NCBI GenBank assembly: GCA_017470985.1 | Contig: JAFUXA010000004.1 | Location: forward strand, 1-64,000 | DNA: 64,000 bases | Direction of reading: 5' to 3' | Source of the DNA: Lachnospiraceae bacterium | GTDB lineage: Bacteria > Bacillota > Clostridia > Lachnospirales > Lachnospiraceae | Shown here: positions 52,528 through 62,990 of the stretch, one piece after another | Layout: each line of letters opens with the position of its first letter | Numbering within the stretch: the first letter of the stretch is position 1 | Translations under genes and position numbers: made by a program | The notes under the pieces: model-generated | What the model was told of the DNA's origin: nothing | The model's input: only the letters and a program-made list of their open reading frames with translations | The model's database searches: none

Positions 52528-53724
52528 CTAATTATTTAGCATATTGTCCTGCATATTATTAGGCATATCGCCCGGCATAGAGTTTTGCATACCATTTTCC
52601 AATCTTGGACCACCGAAGCCGCCCATTTCACCTTCCATACCTCCTTCCATTCCACCGAAGGTCTGATTGGTCATTTCAGTGACTGTCTCACCATTTACTG
52701 TAACAGTGCCACCATTCATTTCACCTGTTCCATCATAATCAAACGGAGAATTTGCTGAAATATCAATTGTTCCACCATTTATTATAATAGAGCCATTGGC
52801 ATCAATTGCATCTGTATCGCCCTGCCCCATGGTAATAGTTACTTCGCCGCCATTTATTGTAACAAACACATCCATATTCTCAGTCTTTTGTGTAGCATTG
52901 ATTCCATCATCACTGGCCTCTACGGTTATCTTGCCATCATTAATTGTGATTTCAGTCGCTTCAATCGCTTCTCTGGCATTTATGTCAAATGTTCCACCGT
53001 CAACCTGCAAAACAGCTGCTGACTGCAGACCGTCTTTGGTAGCATCTATGGTAAATGTTCCTCCACAGATTGCCATGAGATCATTGGCCTCGACACCGTG
53101 CTTACCGGCAGTTATGTTGTAGGTACCTCCGGTGATTACCACATCATCCTTACCAGAGATTCCATTTCCCTGAGATGAAGTAATATTTATTGTGCCTAAT
53201 CCATTTAATGTCAGATCATCCTTGGAATAGATTACTGCATCAAGATTTTCCTCTCCATCAATTATGTACTCTCCTGTTACTTCTAAATTATTTTCACTGC
53301 CCTCTGTTGTTGTAACAAACACCTTATCTGCTGCCTTTACATAAATAGCAGGACTGTCAGTATTGGTTATTGAAACTCCATCCAGCACAATTTGAATCTT
53401 GGCTTCTTCATTTTCCACATTAATAGTCACATCTTCAGCCTCTCCACTGATGACATAGATTCCTTCTTCTGTCAGATTTACATCCTCACCGTCTGCCACC
53501 TCAATGTATTTAGCATCAGTCAGATCAACAGTTTGCTCCATATCTCTGTCAGAGTAAATCTCGTCTGATTCTGCATCACTCTCTTCAGCTGTAGTTTCTT
53601 CTTCCACAACCTCTGAAGTATCAATGGAATTCTCTTTTGTCTTACATCCGGTAAATACTGCTGCCATTATTGCAGCAACCATCATTCCAGTTAAAATCTT
53701 GTTTTTCAAATATTTAAATTTCAT
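52528..53724 (-). CDS. Lipoprotein with Cthe_2159-like beta-helix carbohydrate-binding domain
   Basis: A protein of 398 residues. Lipobox VFTGC puts Cys at about residue 27. An acidic linker of Glu/Asp/Ser/Thr follows, then repeated short beta strands (VTINVENEEAKIQIVLDG, LTLNGLGTINITSSQGNG, VVITGGTYNITAGKHG) typical of the parallel beta-helix Cthe_2159 family, known to bind pectic polysaccharide. The C terminus is Met/Asn/Gly/Pro-rich (MPGDMPNNMQDNM). It is surface-anchored and may bind plant cell wall or a CotH-type partner; there is no such partner here. GGAGGG precedes the ATG at 53724. Confidence 0.8.
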   Translation of the reverse strand: MKFKYLKNKILTGMMVAAIMAAVFTGCKTKENSIDTSEVVEEETTAEESDAESDEIYSDRDMEQTVDLTDAKYIEVADGEDVNLTEEGIYVISGEAEDVTINVENEEAKIQIVLDGVSITNTDSPAIYVKAADKVFVTTTEGSENNLEVTGEYIIDGEENLDAVIYSKDDLTLNGLGTINITSSQGNGISGKDDVVITGGTYNITAGKHGVEANDLMAICGGTFTIDATKDGLQSAAVLQVDGGTFDINAREAIEATEITINDGKITVEASDDGINATQKTENMDVFVTINGGEVTITMGQGDTDAIDANGSIIINGGTIDISANSPFDYDGTGEMNGGTVTVNGETVTEMTNQTFGGMEGGMEGEMGGFGGPRLENGMQNSMPGDMPNNMQDNMLNN

Positions 53725-53823
53725 ATAAAATGCCCTCCTAAAATTCATGTATTTATTTCATACACAAATATTAGAAGGGCAATGTGATTTACAAATGTTT
53801 CCAATCTGAAGTTTATGTGAAGA

Positions 53824-56613
53824 TTATTCCAACCCTTTACGATTAGTCACATCAGCAATGTAGCAATAATATACCATTTCCGAATCAATAAACACCTTGC
53901 TTCTTATCTCATTTACTATCTTGATTCTACCATCCTTATTACGAATGGCGTATGTCATTTTGTTGCTTCCACATCCATTTTCATAGCGTTTGATTATAGT
54001 CTGAGAAACATCATACAGATCATCCTCATAGACCATACCATCAAACACTCCTCTGGTAAGTTTCTTGAATTGTTCTCTGTCATCACAGCCGTATATATCC
54101 ACCACCTGATCATCAGCATACATGATTCTACCCATTTCATCAGCACTATATATGAAATATCCGCACTGGCAGCCCAGGCTGGTATATTTCTCTTTAAATT
54201 TGTTAAATGCTACCGAGTCCACCTTGTATTCCACATTTTGTAATACATTATTTACAACCTCAAGTAACAAATCCATATTTAGAGGTTTGGCAAGATGAGC
54301 ATTCATTCCAGACAACATCGCCCTTTGCTTATCTTCCTCAAAGGCATTGGCAGTCATGGCAATAATCGGCACATTGGCCTTGGTCTTGTCCGTCAATCCC
54401 CTGATAGCCATCGTCGCCACATATCCATCCATATATGGCATCTGAATATCCATCAATACGAAATCATATGCTCCGCCCTTATGCTTCAATACCATGTCTA
54501 CAGCCTCAGCTCCATCATTGGCAGTCTCCACATTAAAACCATATTCCTTTAGGAATTCATTAGCAATCTCACGGTTTAGTTCATTATCCTCAACAAGAAG
54601 CACATTCATTCCCGACAGATCAATAGCATCGTTGCTGGCAACTCCATCCTCATATACACTATCTGCCAAACGAAGGGGCATTTCAACTGTAATTGTGGTT
54701 CCATATCCCACTTCACTTTCTATTTCAATCTCACCATTCATGGCATCTACCAGACGCTTCACAATACTCATTCCAAGTCCTGTACCCTGAATACCGCTGG
54801 CAGTTGTATTCTTCTCTCTGGAGAACATGTCAAATATATGTCGCTGGAATTCCTTGGACATACCCATTCCATTATCCTGAATTGTAATCCTGTATTTGCC
54901 ATACTCACTTGAATCAGAATCAATCTCCTCTATTACTCCGGCCACCTTGCCTCCCGGCTTGGTATATTTAATAGCATTGGTCAACAGATTCATTACAATC
55001 TGATTCAGATGAAGTTTATCACCATATACATATTCATGCTCTATATTCTCATTCGTTATTGTAAAGTCCAGGCTCTTCTTGGATGCCATTTCCTCAAGCA
55101 TTATAAACAGCTCATTTCTCACATCTCTAATGTCAAATGGTATACTACTTATCTCCATTTTCCCGCTATCAAATCTGGCAATTTCAAGCACATCATTTAA
55201 CATATTGAGCATGTACTCTCCAGAAGTCGCCACCTTGTCCATGCAGTCAATAACCTTCTCCCGGTCATCCACATATTTTTTGGCCATTTCCGTGTAACCT
55301 ACAATAGCATTCATAGGTGTACGAATATCATGAGAAATATTTAACAGGAATCTGTCCTTTTCCTCCTTTGCCGCCTCGGCAGCTTTTTCTCTGCTGATGT
55401 ATCTCAATGTACGTAAATACTCTAAGTAAAAGAGAATCATCATGAGAATAAGAGACATTATAATAATCATCATCGGAAGCATAAGAGCTCCGTAGCGCTG
55501 TCGCACCGAAGTATAATTCAAGGCCTTCGCATCTTCAGGCATAAGTTTTGTAGACAGATCAAACTTATCCATCATCATTTTGTCATATGCCACCTGGTGA
55601 AAACCTTCTTTATTCAATTCGATATCATCTGCACTGACGCCATTATTTAATATCTCAACTACCATCTCTGCAGCCTTTTGACCACAGGTTCTCATGTACA
55701 TTGCATCTCCCGCGGTATATCCCGTTCCGATACCATGCATATACAGAGAGAAGACAGGTACGGAAGCATACTCTCCAATCATATTTGCCCTCTCGTCAAG
55801 AGTCAGGAAATGCCCTTCGTTATCACCGCTGCACACCCCGGTAATTGCGATAGTATCATTTTCCAAGGAACTAATCTCTTTTATAAATTCCGCCTCACTT
55901 ACCTCGCCGGTATTTATATCAGATATTACCATGTCCGGATAATCCGCCTGCACCTGTTGCATCTGTTTCCAATCGCCCATACCTGATTTAGAAGAATCAT
56001 GAATCATGACTATCTTCTTAGCATTGGGCAACAGTTTTCTAGCCAGTTCAATATTTTCCTTCAGATAAGTACGCTCAATACATCCTGCCACTCCATGACT
56101 TGCAACACATTCCTCAGCATACTCAATATCATTTACACCATAAAATACAATAGGCAAATCCGGGAACAATTCATCTCTGTGATCCATGCAGAAATGTAAT
56201 GCATCATCATCAGCCGCCAATATGGCAGAAAACTCCTGTCCGTTATTCTTGTGATATTCCAGGTGCTCTTTCAATGAATTGTAGAAAGTATCCTCATGTG
56301 TATCCACCTCACCCAGTTCCTTGTTGTTCATATACTCTACTTCATAACTGATTGCAGAATTCTTCAATACATCATAGATACCATCTTCCTCCTCCGGTAC
56401 TATGACATACGTTGTTGAATAAGAACAAATCACAAGAACCCGTTTATCACTTGGGTATTCTGCATACTGGTTAAATGATGTCTCCTCAGTTTCTTCAATA
56501 TCTCCTCTTCTCAATTTCTGAAACTGAGTATGAATCATAAATATACCGATTCCGACTCCTATTAATGCTAATACAAATAGCCCTCGATATAGCCATCCAA
56601 TATCCTTTTTCAT
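53824..56613 (-). CDS. Hybrid sensor histidine kinase with extracellular substrate-binding domain
   Basis: A protein of 929 residues. N-terminal helix, then an ABC-type substrate-binding sensor domain outside the cell (about 50-370), a second helix (LMLPMMIIIMSLILMMILFY), HisKA (LLNISHDIRTPMNAI, the His around 430), HATPase (LLTNAIKYTKPGGK, GTGLGMSIVKRLV) and a receiver domain (LLVEDNELNREIANEF, phospho-Asp in LMDIQMPYMDG). Unusually, a PAS-like domain follows the receiver at the C terminus (about 810-925: YFIYSADEMGRIMYADDQVV, ending VTNRKGLE). It lacks a separate output partner next to it. GGAGA precedes the ATG. Confidence 0.92.
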   Translation of the reverse strand: MKKDIGWLYRGLFVLALIGVGIGIFMIHTQFQKLRRGDIEETEETSFNQYAEYPSDKRVLVICSYSTTYVIVPEEEDGIYDVLKNSAISYEVEYMNNKELGEVDTHEDTFYNSLKEHLEYHKNNGQEFSAILAADDDALHFCMDHRDELFPDLPIVFYGVNDIEYAEECVASHGVAGCIERTYLKENIELARKLLPNAKKIVMIHDSSKSGMGDWKQMQQVQADYPDMVISDINTGEVSEAEFIKEISSLENDTIAITGVCSGDNEGHFLTLDERANMIGEYASVPVFSLYMHGIGTGYTAGDAMYMRTCGQKAAEMVVEILNNGVSADDIELNKEGFHQVAYDKMMMDKFDLSTKLMPEDAKALNYTSVRQRYGALMLPMMIIIMSLILMMILFYLEYLRTLRYISREKAAEAAKEEKDRFLLNISHDIRTPMNAIVGYTEMAKKYVDDREKVIDCMDKVATSGEYMLNMLNDVLEIARFDSGKMEISSIPFDIRDVRNELFIMLEEMASKKSLDFTITNENIEHEYVYGDKLHLNQIVMNLLTNAIKYTKPGGKVAGVIEEIDSDSSEYGKYRITIQDNGMGMSKEFQRHIFDMFSREKNTTASGIQGTGLGMSIVKRLVDAMNGEIEIESEVGYGTTITVEMPLRLADSVYEDGVASNDAIDLSGMNVLLVEDNELNREIANEFLKEYGFNVETANDGAEAVDMVLKHKGGAYDFVLMDIQMPYMDGYVATMAIRGLTDKTKANVPIIAMTANAFEEDKQRAMLSGMNAHLAKPLNMDLLLEVVNNVLQNVEYKVDSVAFNKFKEKYTSLGCQCGYFIYSADEMGRIMYADDQVVDIYGCDDREQFKKLTRGVFDGMVYEDDLYDVSQTIIKRYENGCGSNKMTYAIRNKDGRIKIVNEIRSKVFIDSEMVYYCYIADVTNRKGLE

Positions 56614-56680
56614 ATCTCGTCTCCTCGTAAAACCCCTGAGTAATTATATAACTCTCATATATGTCACATTTTATACCTTT

Positions 56681-57883
56681 TTAAAAATTCAAAGGTGCTA
56701 TGCTTCGCCCCAATATGCCATTCATGTGAGCAATGGCAGTACCGTAATTGGTCATTTTCACATCTGAACTTACGGCATATGCATATCGGGATTGCATCTC
56801 TGTCTCCCCCAGCATGCACCCACCGCAGTGTATTACAAGCTTATATTCAGAGAGGTCCGTTGGGAACTCTCTGCCTGATGTAAGAGAAATCACAATATCC
56901 TTGCCTGTATATTTCTTTATCAATGCCGGCAACTTCACACTTCCGATATCACCACACTGTCTGTGATGTGTACAACCTTCGCTTATCAATATCTTATCAC
57001 CATTTTCCAATTTGTCTATGGCATGGGCACCATCCACTGCCTGACTTAGATTGCCCTTAAATCTGGCCATTATAATAGAAAATGATGTGAGTGGGATCTC
57101 AGAATCCACTATACGACTCACCTCGGCAAAAGCCTGGCTGTCTGTAATAACCAGCTTCGGCTTAACTCCTATTTTATCAAGAGCTTCCGCCAGTTCACTC
57201 TCGCGAACAGTAACAGGAATAACGCCATGATCCAAAGCATCACGAAGTACCATCTGTTGTGGCAGAATCAATCTGCCTTTTGGAGCAGCCGAATCAATAG
57301 GTACCACCAGCACTATCACATCTCCGGATTCAACCAAATCTGATATAAGAGGTCGATTCAATCTCTTTCCAATTAGGTGAGCACATTTTTCCTTTAATTC
57401 ATGAACTCCTTCACCTGTCAGAGCACTGACCTGCAATCCGTCAATTCCAACCTTTGCATCCTTCTTATTTAAGCTGAAACTCTCAGATATATATGATTTG
57501 TAATTGATATCAGCCTTGTTATAAGCCACAATATAAGGAATATCCTTCTCCTTAAATATATCAATCATCTCATTATCAAGTTCATCCTTGGCTCCATCCA
57601 CTACCAATACTGCAATGTCTGTCTCATCAAGGATTCTCTGTGCACGCTTTACGCGCTCTTCTCCAAGTACGCCCTCGTCATCAATACCCGGAGTATCTAT
57701 AATCACCACGGGGCCAAGAGGTAGAAGTTCCATAGTCTTGCGCACCGGATCCGTTGTAGTCCCCAACACATCAGATACTATGGACAAATCCTGCCCTGTA
57801 AAAGCATTTACCAGACTGGATTTACCCGCATTCCTTTTTCCGAAAAATGATATATGTGTTCTCTCTAAATTCTGCTCTCCCAT
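56681..57883 (-). CDS. hydF: [FeFe]-hydrogenase maturation GTPase HydF
   Basis: A protein of 400 residues. The GTPase domain has FFGKRNAGKSSLVNAF (G1), DTPGIDDEG (G3) and YNKADIN (G4). The C-terminal cluster domain has the ligand motif HHRQCGD and HCGGC. HydF is the scaffold on which the H-cluster precursor is assembled and from which it is delivered to the hydrogenase. It is the last of the hydE-hydG-hydF group. The hydrogenase itself is not in the window. Confidence 0.97.
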   Translation of the reverse strand: MGEQNLERTHISFFGKRNAGKSSLVNAFTGQDLSIVSDVLGTTTDPVRKTMELLPLGPVVIIDTPGIDDEGVLGEERVKRAQRILDETDIAVLVVDGAKDELDNEMIDIFKEKDIPYIVAYNKADINYKSYISESFSLNKKDAKVGIDGLQVSALTGEGVHELKEKCAHLIGKRLNRPLISDLVESGDVIVLVVPIDSAAPKGRLILPQQMVLRDALDHGVIPVTVRESELAEALDKIGVKPKLVITDSQAFAEVSRIVDSEIPLTSFSIIMARFKGNLSQAVDGAHAIDKLENGDKILISEGCTHHRQCGDIGSVKLPALIKKYTGKDIVISLTSGREFPTDLSEYKLVIHCGGCMLGETEMQSRYAYAVSSDVKMTNYGTAIAHMNGILGRSIAPLNF

Positions 57884-57987
57884 ATCATCCCCACCTTTAT
57901 CTTATATTGATAATTATAACTCTAATCCGTATACATCCTCAAAAAGCGCTTAACTCACTTTTAGGTCAATTCCCCGACTGAGTCAAA

Positions 57988-59403
57988 CTAAAATCTGAAG
58001 TCACGCTCGCCCTCTTCAATCTTTTTAAGTCGAAGTTCAAGTGTCTCCTTAGCCTTTGGATTAGTTACATCCGGAATATTCTTCTCAATTAGTTTCAATC
58101 CTGCTGCCTTGGTCTCCTCTGAAGCATAATCCTCCAGATACTCCTTCAATGTCATAAGAGCATTTGGCAAGCAGCAGTTCTGAATCTGCTTAGCTTTGCA
58201 AAGGGCCATAAATCTGTCACCGGTTCTGCCCTCGCGATAACAAGCTGTACAGAAAGATGGCACATAATCCATATCAATAAGCCACTTCATAACCTCGTCT
58301 AAGCTTCTTCTGTCAGACACATCAAACTGTGTTGTGTCCTCTGGTCTTTCCTCTGTTGTATATCCACCTACAGAAGTTCTAGATCCGCCGGAAATCTGGG
58401 AGATACCCAGATGAAGCACTCTCTCACGAGTCTTCTGTGACTCTCTGGTAGATACAATCATACCCGTATATGGCACAGCAATTCTAATGCAGGCTACTAT
58501 CTTGGCAAATATATCATCACTGATTGTATTATCAAACTCATCCACATCAATATCATCCGCAGGACATAATCTAGGAACAGAAATAGTATGAGGTCCTACA
58601 CCGTGAACAGCCTCAAGATGTTCTGCATGCATAAGAAGTCCTGCAAACTCATAACGATATTTATCAAGGCCAAATAATACACCAAGTCCTACATCATCAA
58701 TGCCACCTTCCATGGCTCTATCCATAGCTTCTGTATGATAAGCATAATCATGCTTCGGTCCGGTTGGATGAAGCTGCTCATAAGACTCCTTGTGATATGT
58801 CTCCTGGAATAAAATATACGTACCGATTCCAGCCTCATGAAGCTTGCGATAATTCTCCACTGTAGTTGCAGCAATATTTACATTTACTCTTCTAATAGCT
58901 CCGTTTTTATGCTTGATAGAATAAATGGTCTTAATAGATTCCAAAATATATTCTATCGGATTGTTAACAGGATCCTCTCCCGCTTCAATTGCCAGTCTCT
59001 TGTGTCCCATATCCTGCAATGCTATAACTTCCTGTCGAATCTGTTCCTGAGTCAATTTCACTCTAGGAATTGTCTTATTCTTGCCGTGATATGGGCAGTA
59101 AGTACAACCGTTTATACAATAATTTGACAGATAAAGAGGTGCGAAAAGCACGATTCTATTTCCGTAGAATTCCTTCTTGATTTCTTCTGCCAATTTGAAT
59201 ATTTCTTCATTCTTCTCAGGAATGTCGCAAGCCAAAAGCACTGATGCTTCCCTGTGAGTCAAGCCTTTGGTTTCCTTGGCCTTGGCTATAATTGAATCAA
59301 TGAGTTCCACATTATTCTTGTTGGCATCGGCATATGCCAATGTTTCCAGAATCTCCTCATCATCGATAAATTCTTCTGCCTTCAAAGATTTTACATTATA
59401 CAT
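57988..59403 (-). CDS. hydG: [FeFe]-hydrogenase H-cluster radical SAM enzyme HydG
   Basis: A protein of 471 residues. The radical SAM cluster motif is CINGCTYCPYHGKN; the C-terminal auxiliary cluster has FCTACYREGRTGDRFMALCK. HydG splits tyrosine to give the CO and CN ligands of the H-cluster. It is downstream of hydE by 117 nt. It resembles thiamine-biosynthesis ThiH, but the C-terminal CxxC extension and the flanking hydE and hydF settle the identity. Confidence 0.97.
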   Translation of the reverse strand: MYNVKSLKAEEFIDDEEILETLAYADANKNNVELIDSIIAKAKETKGLTHREASVLLACDIPEKNEEIFKLAEEIKKEFYGNRIVLFAPLYLSNYCINGCTYCPYHGKNKTIPRVKLTQEQIRQEVIALQDMGHKRLAIEAGEDPVNNPIEYILESIKTIYSIKHKNGAIRRVNVNIAATTVENYRKLHEAGIGTYILFQETYHKESYEQLHPTGPKHDYAYHTEAMDRAMEGGIDDVGLGVLFGLDKYRYEFAGLLMHAEHLEAVHGVGPHTISVPRLCPADDIDVDEFDNTISDDIFAKIVACIRIAVPYTGMIVSTRESQKTRERVLHLGISQISGGSRTSVGGYTTEERPEDTTQFDVSDRRSLDEVMKWLIDMDYVPSFCTACYREGRTGDRFMALCKAKQIQNCCLPNALMTLKEYLEDYASEETKAAGLKLIEKNIPDVTNPKAKETLELRLKKIEEGERDFRF

Positions 59404-59520
59404 TTTCTATTATCCCTTCTAACTACACGTAAACTTTTATAAATATTTATATCTATTATATAACAACCCAGGTTCTTTGGGGCGCATATATATAGGAAAA
59501 TCTTGCTATAAAATGAGAAT

Positions 59521-60579
59521 TTAGTTGGAAAATCTAATATTATCGCCTCGATTAACCACAATGCGTCGTCCTACAGATTTCACCCTGTTCTCCAGGCAAT
59601 TCACGCACTCTGCCGCTTCCTCACCTGTACATATCTTATTATCGTATAACTTGTATTTATCCCGTACTGCCCTCGGAGATAGATTCGGCATAAGCACATT
59701 GGCTCCTGCCTCCAATCCCATCTCTCGTCCTCTCGGATGAATGGTTCCCAGTGCTGTTGTTGCCGGAAGCAACACCTCCGGAATCATAAGTCTGATTATG
59801 CTGAGCAAATATAAAGTCTGCTCCAAAGTACCGGCAGGCTCATTTTCAAAAGGAGTCCCTGCCGCTGGAATAAATGGTCCTATTCCCACCATAGCAGGTT
59901 CCAAATCCTTGATGAATAACAAATCTTCCGTCAGGTTTTCTGAAGTCTGAAATGGTGAGCCCACCATGAACCCGGCTCCCGCCTGATATCCCAATTCCTT
60001 TAAATCTTCCAGACATCTATATCTGTTTTGAGCATCCATCTCTTTCGGATGCAATTGATTGTAATGTGCTATGGTTGCTGTCTCATGGCGAAGGAGAAAT
60101 CTGTCAGCTCCAGCCGCCTTATATCTGGCATATGATTCTCGACTCTTCTCTCCAATTGATAGAGTCACTGCACAATCCGGATGAGCCGCCTTAATCCGAC
60201 GGACAATATCGCATATTATCTCATCTGTAAAATATGGATCCTCGCCTCCTTGTAATACGTAGGTTCTAAATCCCAAATCATAGCCTTCATCAGCGCACTC
60301 ACAGATTTCATCCGCAGTAAGTCTGTATCGGGACACCCCTGTGTTACCTGCTCTGATTCCACAATAATAACAATTATTCTTGCAATAATTAGTAAATTCT
60401 ATAAGTCCTCTCACATACACTCTGTCTCCATATACAGACAATGTAGTCGTCTTCGCAAGCTCTGCCGCGTACTTACGGGCCTCCTCACTTTGATTATCTA
60501 TAAGATATATAAAATCTTCTCTGGACAGGTTGTGCTCGTCATTTAATTTATCAATTAATTCCTTTACCTTGTGGTTCAT
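59521..60579 (-). CDS. hydE: [FeFe]-hydrogenase H-cluster radical SAM enzyme HydE
   Basis: A protein of 352 residues. The radical SAM motif is YCKNNCYYCGIRAGN, with GGEDPYFTDEIICDIVRRIK and the later LLPATTALGTIHPRGREMGL typical of HydE. It contributes to building the dithiolate bridge of the H-cluster. GGGAGAAG precedes the ATG. It is the first of the three maturase genes. Resemblance to BioB is general for the family. Confidence 0.95.
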   Translation of the reverse strand: MNHKVKELIDKLNDEHNLSREDFIYLIDNQSEEARKYAAELAKTTTLSVYGDRVYVRGLIEFTNYCKNNCYYCGIRAGNTGVSRYRLTADEICECADEGYDLGFRTYVLQGGEDPYFTDEIICDIVRRIKAAHPDCAVTLSIGEKSRESYARYKAAGADRFLLRHETATIAHYNQLHPKEMDAQNRYRCLEDLKELGYQAGAGFMVGSPFQTSENLTEDLLFIKDLEPAMVGIGPFIPAAGTPFENEPAGTLEQTLYLLSIIRLMIPEVLLPATTALGTIHPRGREMGLEAGANVLMPNLSPRAVRDKYKLYDNKICTGEEAAECVNCLENRVKSVGRRIVVNRGDNIRFSN

Positions 60580-60671
60580 ATCTTCTCCCTGTTGATGATT
60601 TATCTTATTATCTATATCTTCATCTCACCAATACTTTATTGTATATTTCATCCAAGAAATTACCTAAGAAA

Positions 60672-61763
60672 TCATTTCAGATTATCTTTCAGAAATTCTT
60701 TTACATCATCAGCAAACTCCTCCGGAGCAGCGCAATGAACATCATGTCCACAACCTTCAATTGCATACATCTGTTTCGCCGGTGCGTTTAAAGCTTCTAA
60801 ATAATCTGCGGTCTTATCTGTAGGACAAACCCAATCCTCTTCACCGGAAATCATACAGACTGGAACTGCATAATCCATAGATTCCTTATAAGCATCATAT
60901 TGTAATACGAAATCAAATAACTGCTTATTTAATTCAACATACTCATCCACATCCCCCATTTGTTTCACAAGCCATCTCAAATCATTTATACCGGCATATG
61001 GCGAGAACAGAGCCAATCCCATATGGCCCGCTTCCTTCTCCACAGGATGATATTTACTTGTATAATTTCTAAGTTCTAACAATGTTGGAATGCCTGGATT
61101 CTGACTATATTTATCATATGCCTCTTCCATTTCCTTTGTATCATCCCCGGCCTTTTGGGCTTTTGCCAATGCATCCTCATAGCTATACATATCTGCGTCA
61201 TTAAGAGATACTAATTGACCTACACCAATATATGCCTGAACCTTCTCAGGATGTTCTCTGACATATTCACTACCCAGAACTGTACCATATGAATGACCCA
61301 TAATTATAACCTTATCCTGATTGAATCTTTCACAAGTGTAATCCACGAGAGCATCCACATCTTCCAAAGCCTGATTAAATGTAACAGTCTTATTGTCAGG
61401 ATCCGCCTTCCGGTTTTTATAATAGGTTCTGCCGCATCCTCTTTGATCCCAACAGACAACTGTATATTCATCTGTCAAATAGTCTGAGAAGGAATATGTC
61501 ATACACGTATCCGGCGAGGAAGGTCCACCGTGTAAATATATAATTACAGGATTTGTAGCCTTCTGCCCCATCATCATGACATATTGTCTCTGACCATTTA
61601 AATCAATATAAGATATCTCATTCACTCCATCCTTATATTCAAAATTATGATGTATATAATTGGCTCCTCGAAGCAAAACTGTACCCACAATCACCAGCGC
61701 CAACAATATACCTATTATTCTCAAAACCACTTTAAGAATCTTCTTCAATAAACTCTTTTTCAT
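60672..61763 (-). CDS. Alpha/beta hydrolase, prolyl aminopeptidase-like, membrane-anchored
   Basis: A protein of 363 residues. An N-terminal helix (VVLRIIGILLALVIVGTVLL) is followed by an alpha/beta hydrolase domain: the HGGPSSPD oxyanion loop, the DQRGCGRTYYKNRKADPDN motif typical of proline iminopeptidases, the GHSYGTVLGS nucleophile elbow, Asp in ISGEEDWVCP and His in EGCGHDVHCAAP. It may hydrolyse peptides or amides outside the membrane. The start at 61763 follows GGAGG; a slightly longer frame exists. Confidence 0.85.
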   Translation of the reverse strand: MKKSLLKKILKVVLRIIGILLALVIVGTVLLRGANYIHHNFEYKDGVNEISYIDLNGQRQYVMMMGQKATNPVIIYLHGGPSSPDTCMTYSFSDYLTDEYTVVCWDQRGCGRTYYKNRKADPDNKTVTFNQALEDVDALVDYTCERFNQDKVIIMGHSYGTVLGSEYVREHPEKVQAYIGVGQLVSLNDADMYSYEDALAKAQKAGDDTKEMEEAYDKYSQNPGIPTLLELRNYTSKYHPVEKEAGHMGLALFSPYAGINDLRWLVKQMGDVDEYVELNKQLFDFVLQYDAYKESMDYAVPVCMISGEEDWVCPTDKTADYLEALNAPAKQMYAIEGCGHDVHCAAPEEFADDVKEFLKDNLK

Positions 61764-61784
61764 GTGTCCTCCAAAAAACTCCAA

Positions 61785-62015
61785 TATTTTTAGATTCTAT
61801 TTTAACATATTATCATTATAATTAATTCACCTCGTCAATATTGAACAAATATTTTCATATATGCTGACCTTCAACCTCGGGAACCTCTTATTGCGAGATA
61901 ATCCTTATCTCTTTGTGAACTGTCTGAGCGTAAAAAAACAGTCCAGTGGACTGTTTTTAGCTCAGATCCTCGAGGCTATGCCGAGAGGAAACCTCGGGAA
62001 CCGAGGTTTTTGCAA
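61785..62015. other. Hairpin-rich intergenic region
   Basis: No gene is supported. There are several stems: GAGATAA/TTATCTC around 61898-61913, AAAACAGTCCA/TGGACTGTTTT around 61936-61959 framed by GAGC and GCTC, and AACCTCGG/CCGAGGTT (61990-62008) followed by T residues on the plus strand. ACCTCGGGAA occurs twice. This may be a composite terminator region. Confidence 0.5.
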
Positions 62016-62045
62016 CAAAAAAATCCCTCCACATAGTGGAGGGAT
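62016..62045 (-). terminator. rplM-rpsI operon terminator
   Basis: Stem ATCCCTCCAC/GTGGAGGGAT followed by seven T on the minus strand, directly after rpsI. Confidence 0.9.
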
Positions 62046-62058
62046 ACTTTTGTTGCAA

Positions 62059-62451
62059 TTATCTCTTGCTGAACTGAGGTGCACGACGTGCTCCCTTTAA
62101 ACCGTACTTCTTACGTTCCTTCATACGAGGATCTCTTGTAAGATATCCAGCAGCCTTAAGTGTTGGTCTGTACTCAGCATCTACTGTAAGTAATGCTCTA
62201 GCGATACCATGACGGATAGCACCAGCCTGTCCTGTGTATCCACCGCCCTTTACGTTTACTAAAACATCAAACTTATCTAATGTATCAGTAGCAACGAGTG
62301 GCTGACGAACTACAACCTTAAGTGTCTCTAATCCAAGATACTCATCGATATCTCTTTTATTAATTGTAATCTTACCTGTTCCTGGTACAAGATATACTCT
62401 AGCAACAGATGATTTTCTTCTTCCTGTTCCGTAATACTTTGTATTAGCCAA
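62059..62451 (-). CDS. rpsI: 30S ribosomal protein S9
   Basis: A protein of 130 residues, full length. [20 protein letters not shown] at the start and the basic tail [14 protein letters not shown] are diagnostic. The tail reaches toward the P-site tRNA in the small subunit. It is cotranscribed with rplM, 22 nt away, as is usual in Firmicutes, and is followed by a strong terminator. Confidence 0.99.
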   Translation of the reverse strand: MANTKYYGTGRRKSSVARVYLVPGTGKITINKRDIDEYLGLETLKVVVRQPLVATDTLDKFDVLVNVKGGGYTGQAGAIRHGIARALLTVDAEYRPTLKAAGYLTRDPRMKERKKYGLKGARRAPQFSKR

Positions 62452-62473
62452 TGTTATTTACCTCCTTCACGAA

Positions 62474-62902
62474 TTAAAATGTCAATGCTTCTGGCTTCTG
62501 AGCAGCATGCTTGTGATCTGGGCCAGCATAAACGAATAATTTCTTGTACATTTCTCTTCCCAAAGGTCCCTTTGGAAGCATTCCCTTTACGGCATGCTCG
62601 ATAACTCTCTCAGGATGCTTAGCAAGCATTTCCTTCAAAGTTGTCTCTTTCATACCACCTACATAATCTGAATGGTGATAATAAATCTTCTGATCTAACT
62701 TCTTACCTGTTACCTTGATCTTCTCAGCGTTTACTACGATTACATAGTCACCGCAATCAGCGTGAGGTGTGAAGATAGCCTTGTTCTTACCTCTTAATAC
62801 TTTTGCAACTTCAGAGCAAAGACGACCAAGTGTCTGTCCCTCTGCGTCTACTACATACCATTTTCTCTCAACTTCAGCTGGGTTTGGCATATAAGTCTTC
62901 AT
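62474..62902 (-). CDS. rplM: 50S ribosomal protein L13
   Basis: A protein of 142 residues, full length. It starts [20 protein letters not shown], and the [20 protein letters not shown] and [20 protein letters not shown] blocks are diagnostic. AAGGAGG precedes the ATG. It is the first gene of the rplM-rpsI operon. Confidence 0.99.
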   Translation of the reverse strand: MKTYMPNPAEVERKWYVVDAEGQTLGRLCSEVAKVLRGKNKAIFTPHADCGDYVIVVNAEKIKVTGKKLDQKIYYHHSDYVGGMKETTLKEMLAKHPERVIEHAVKGMLPKGPLGREMYKKLFVYAGPDHKHAAQKPEALTF

Positions 62903-62990
62903 ATGGATTTTCCTCCTTAATAATTAACTACGCAACTTCCACACGAAATGTCCGAAACGTGATTCCGTCGCATTTATATAGTCTAAGCGA

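Noticed and set aside
61861-62100. Plus-strand open frame of 79 codons next to rpsI
   Set aside because: It runs through several hairpins, the rpsI terminator and the end of rpsI on the other strand, and has no ribosome binding site.
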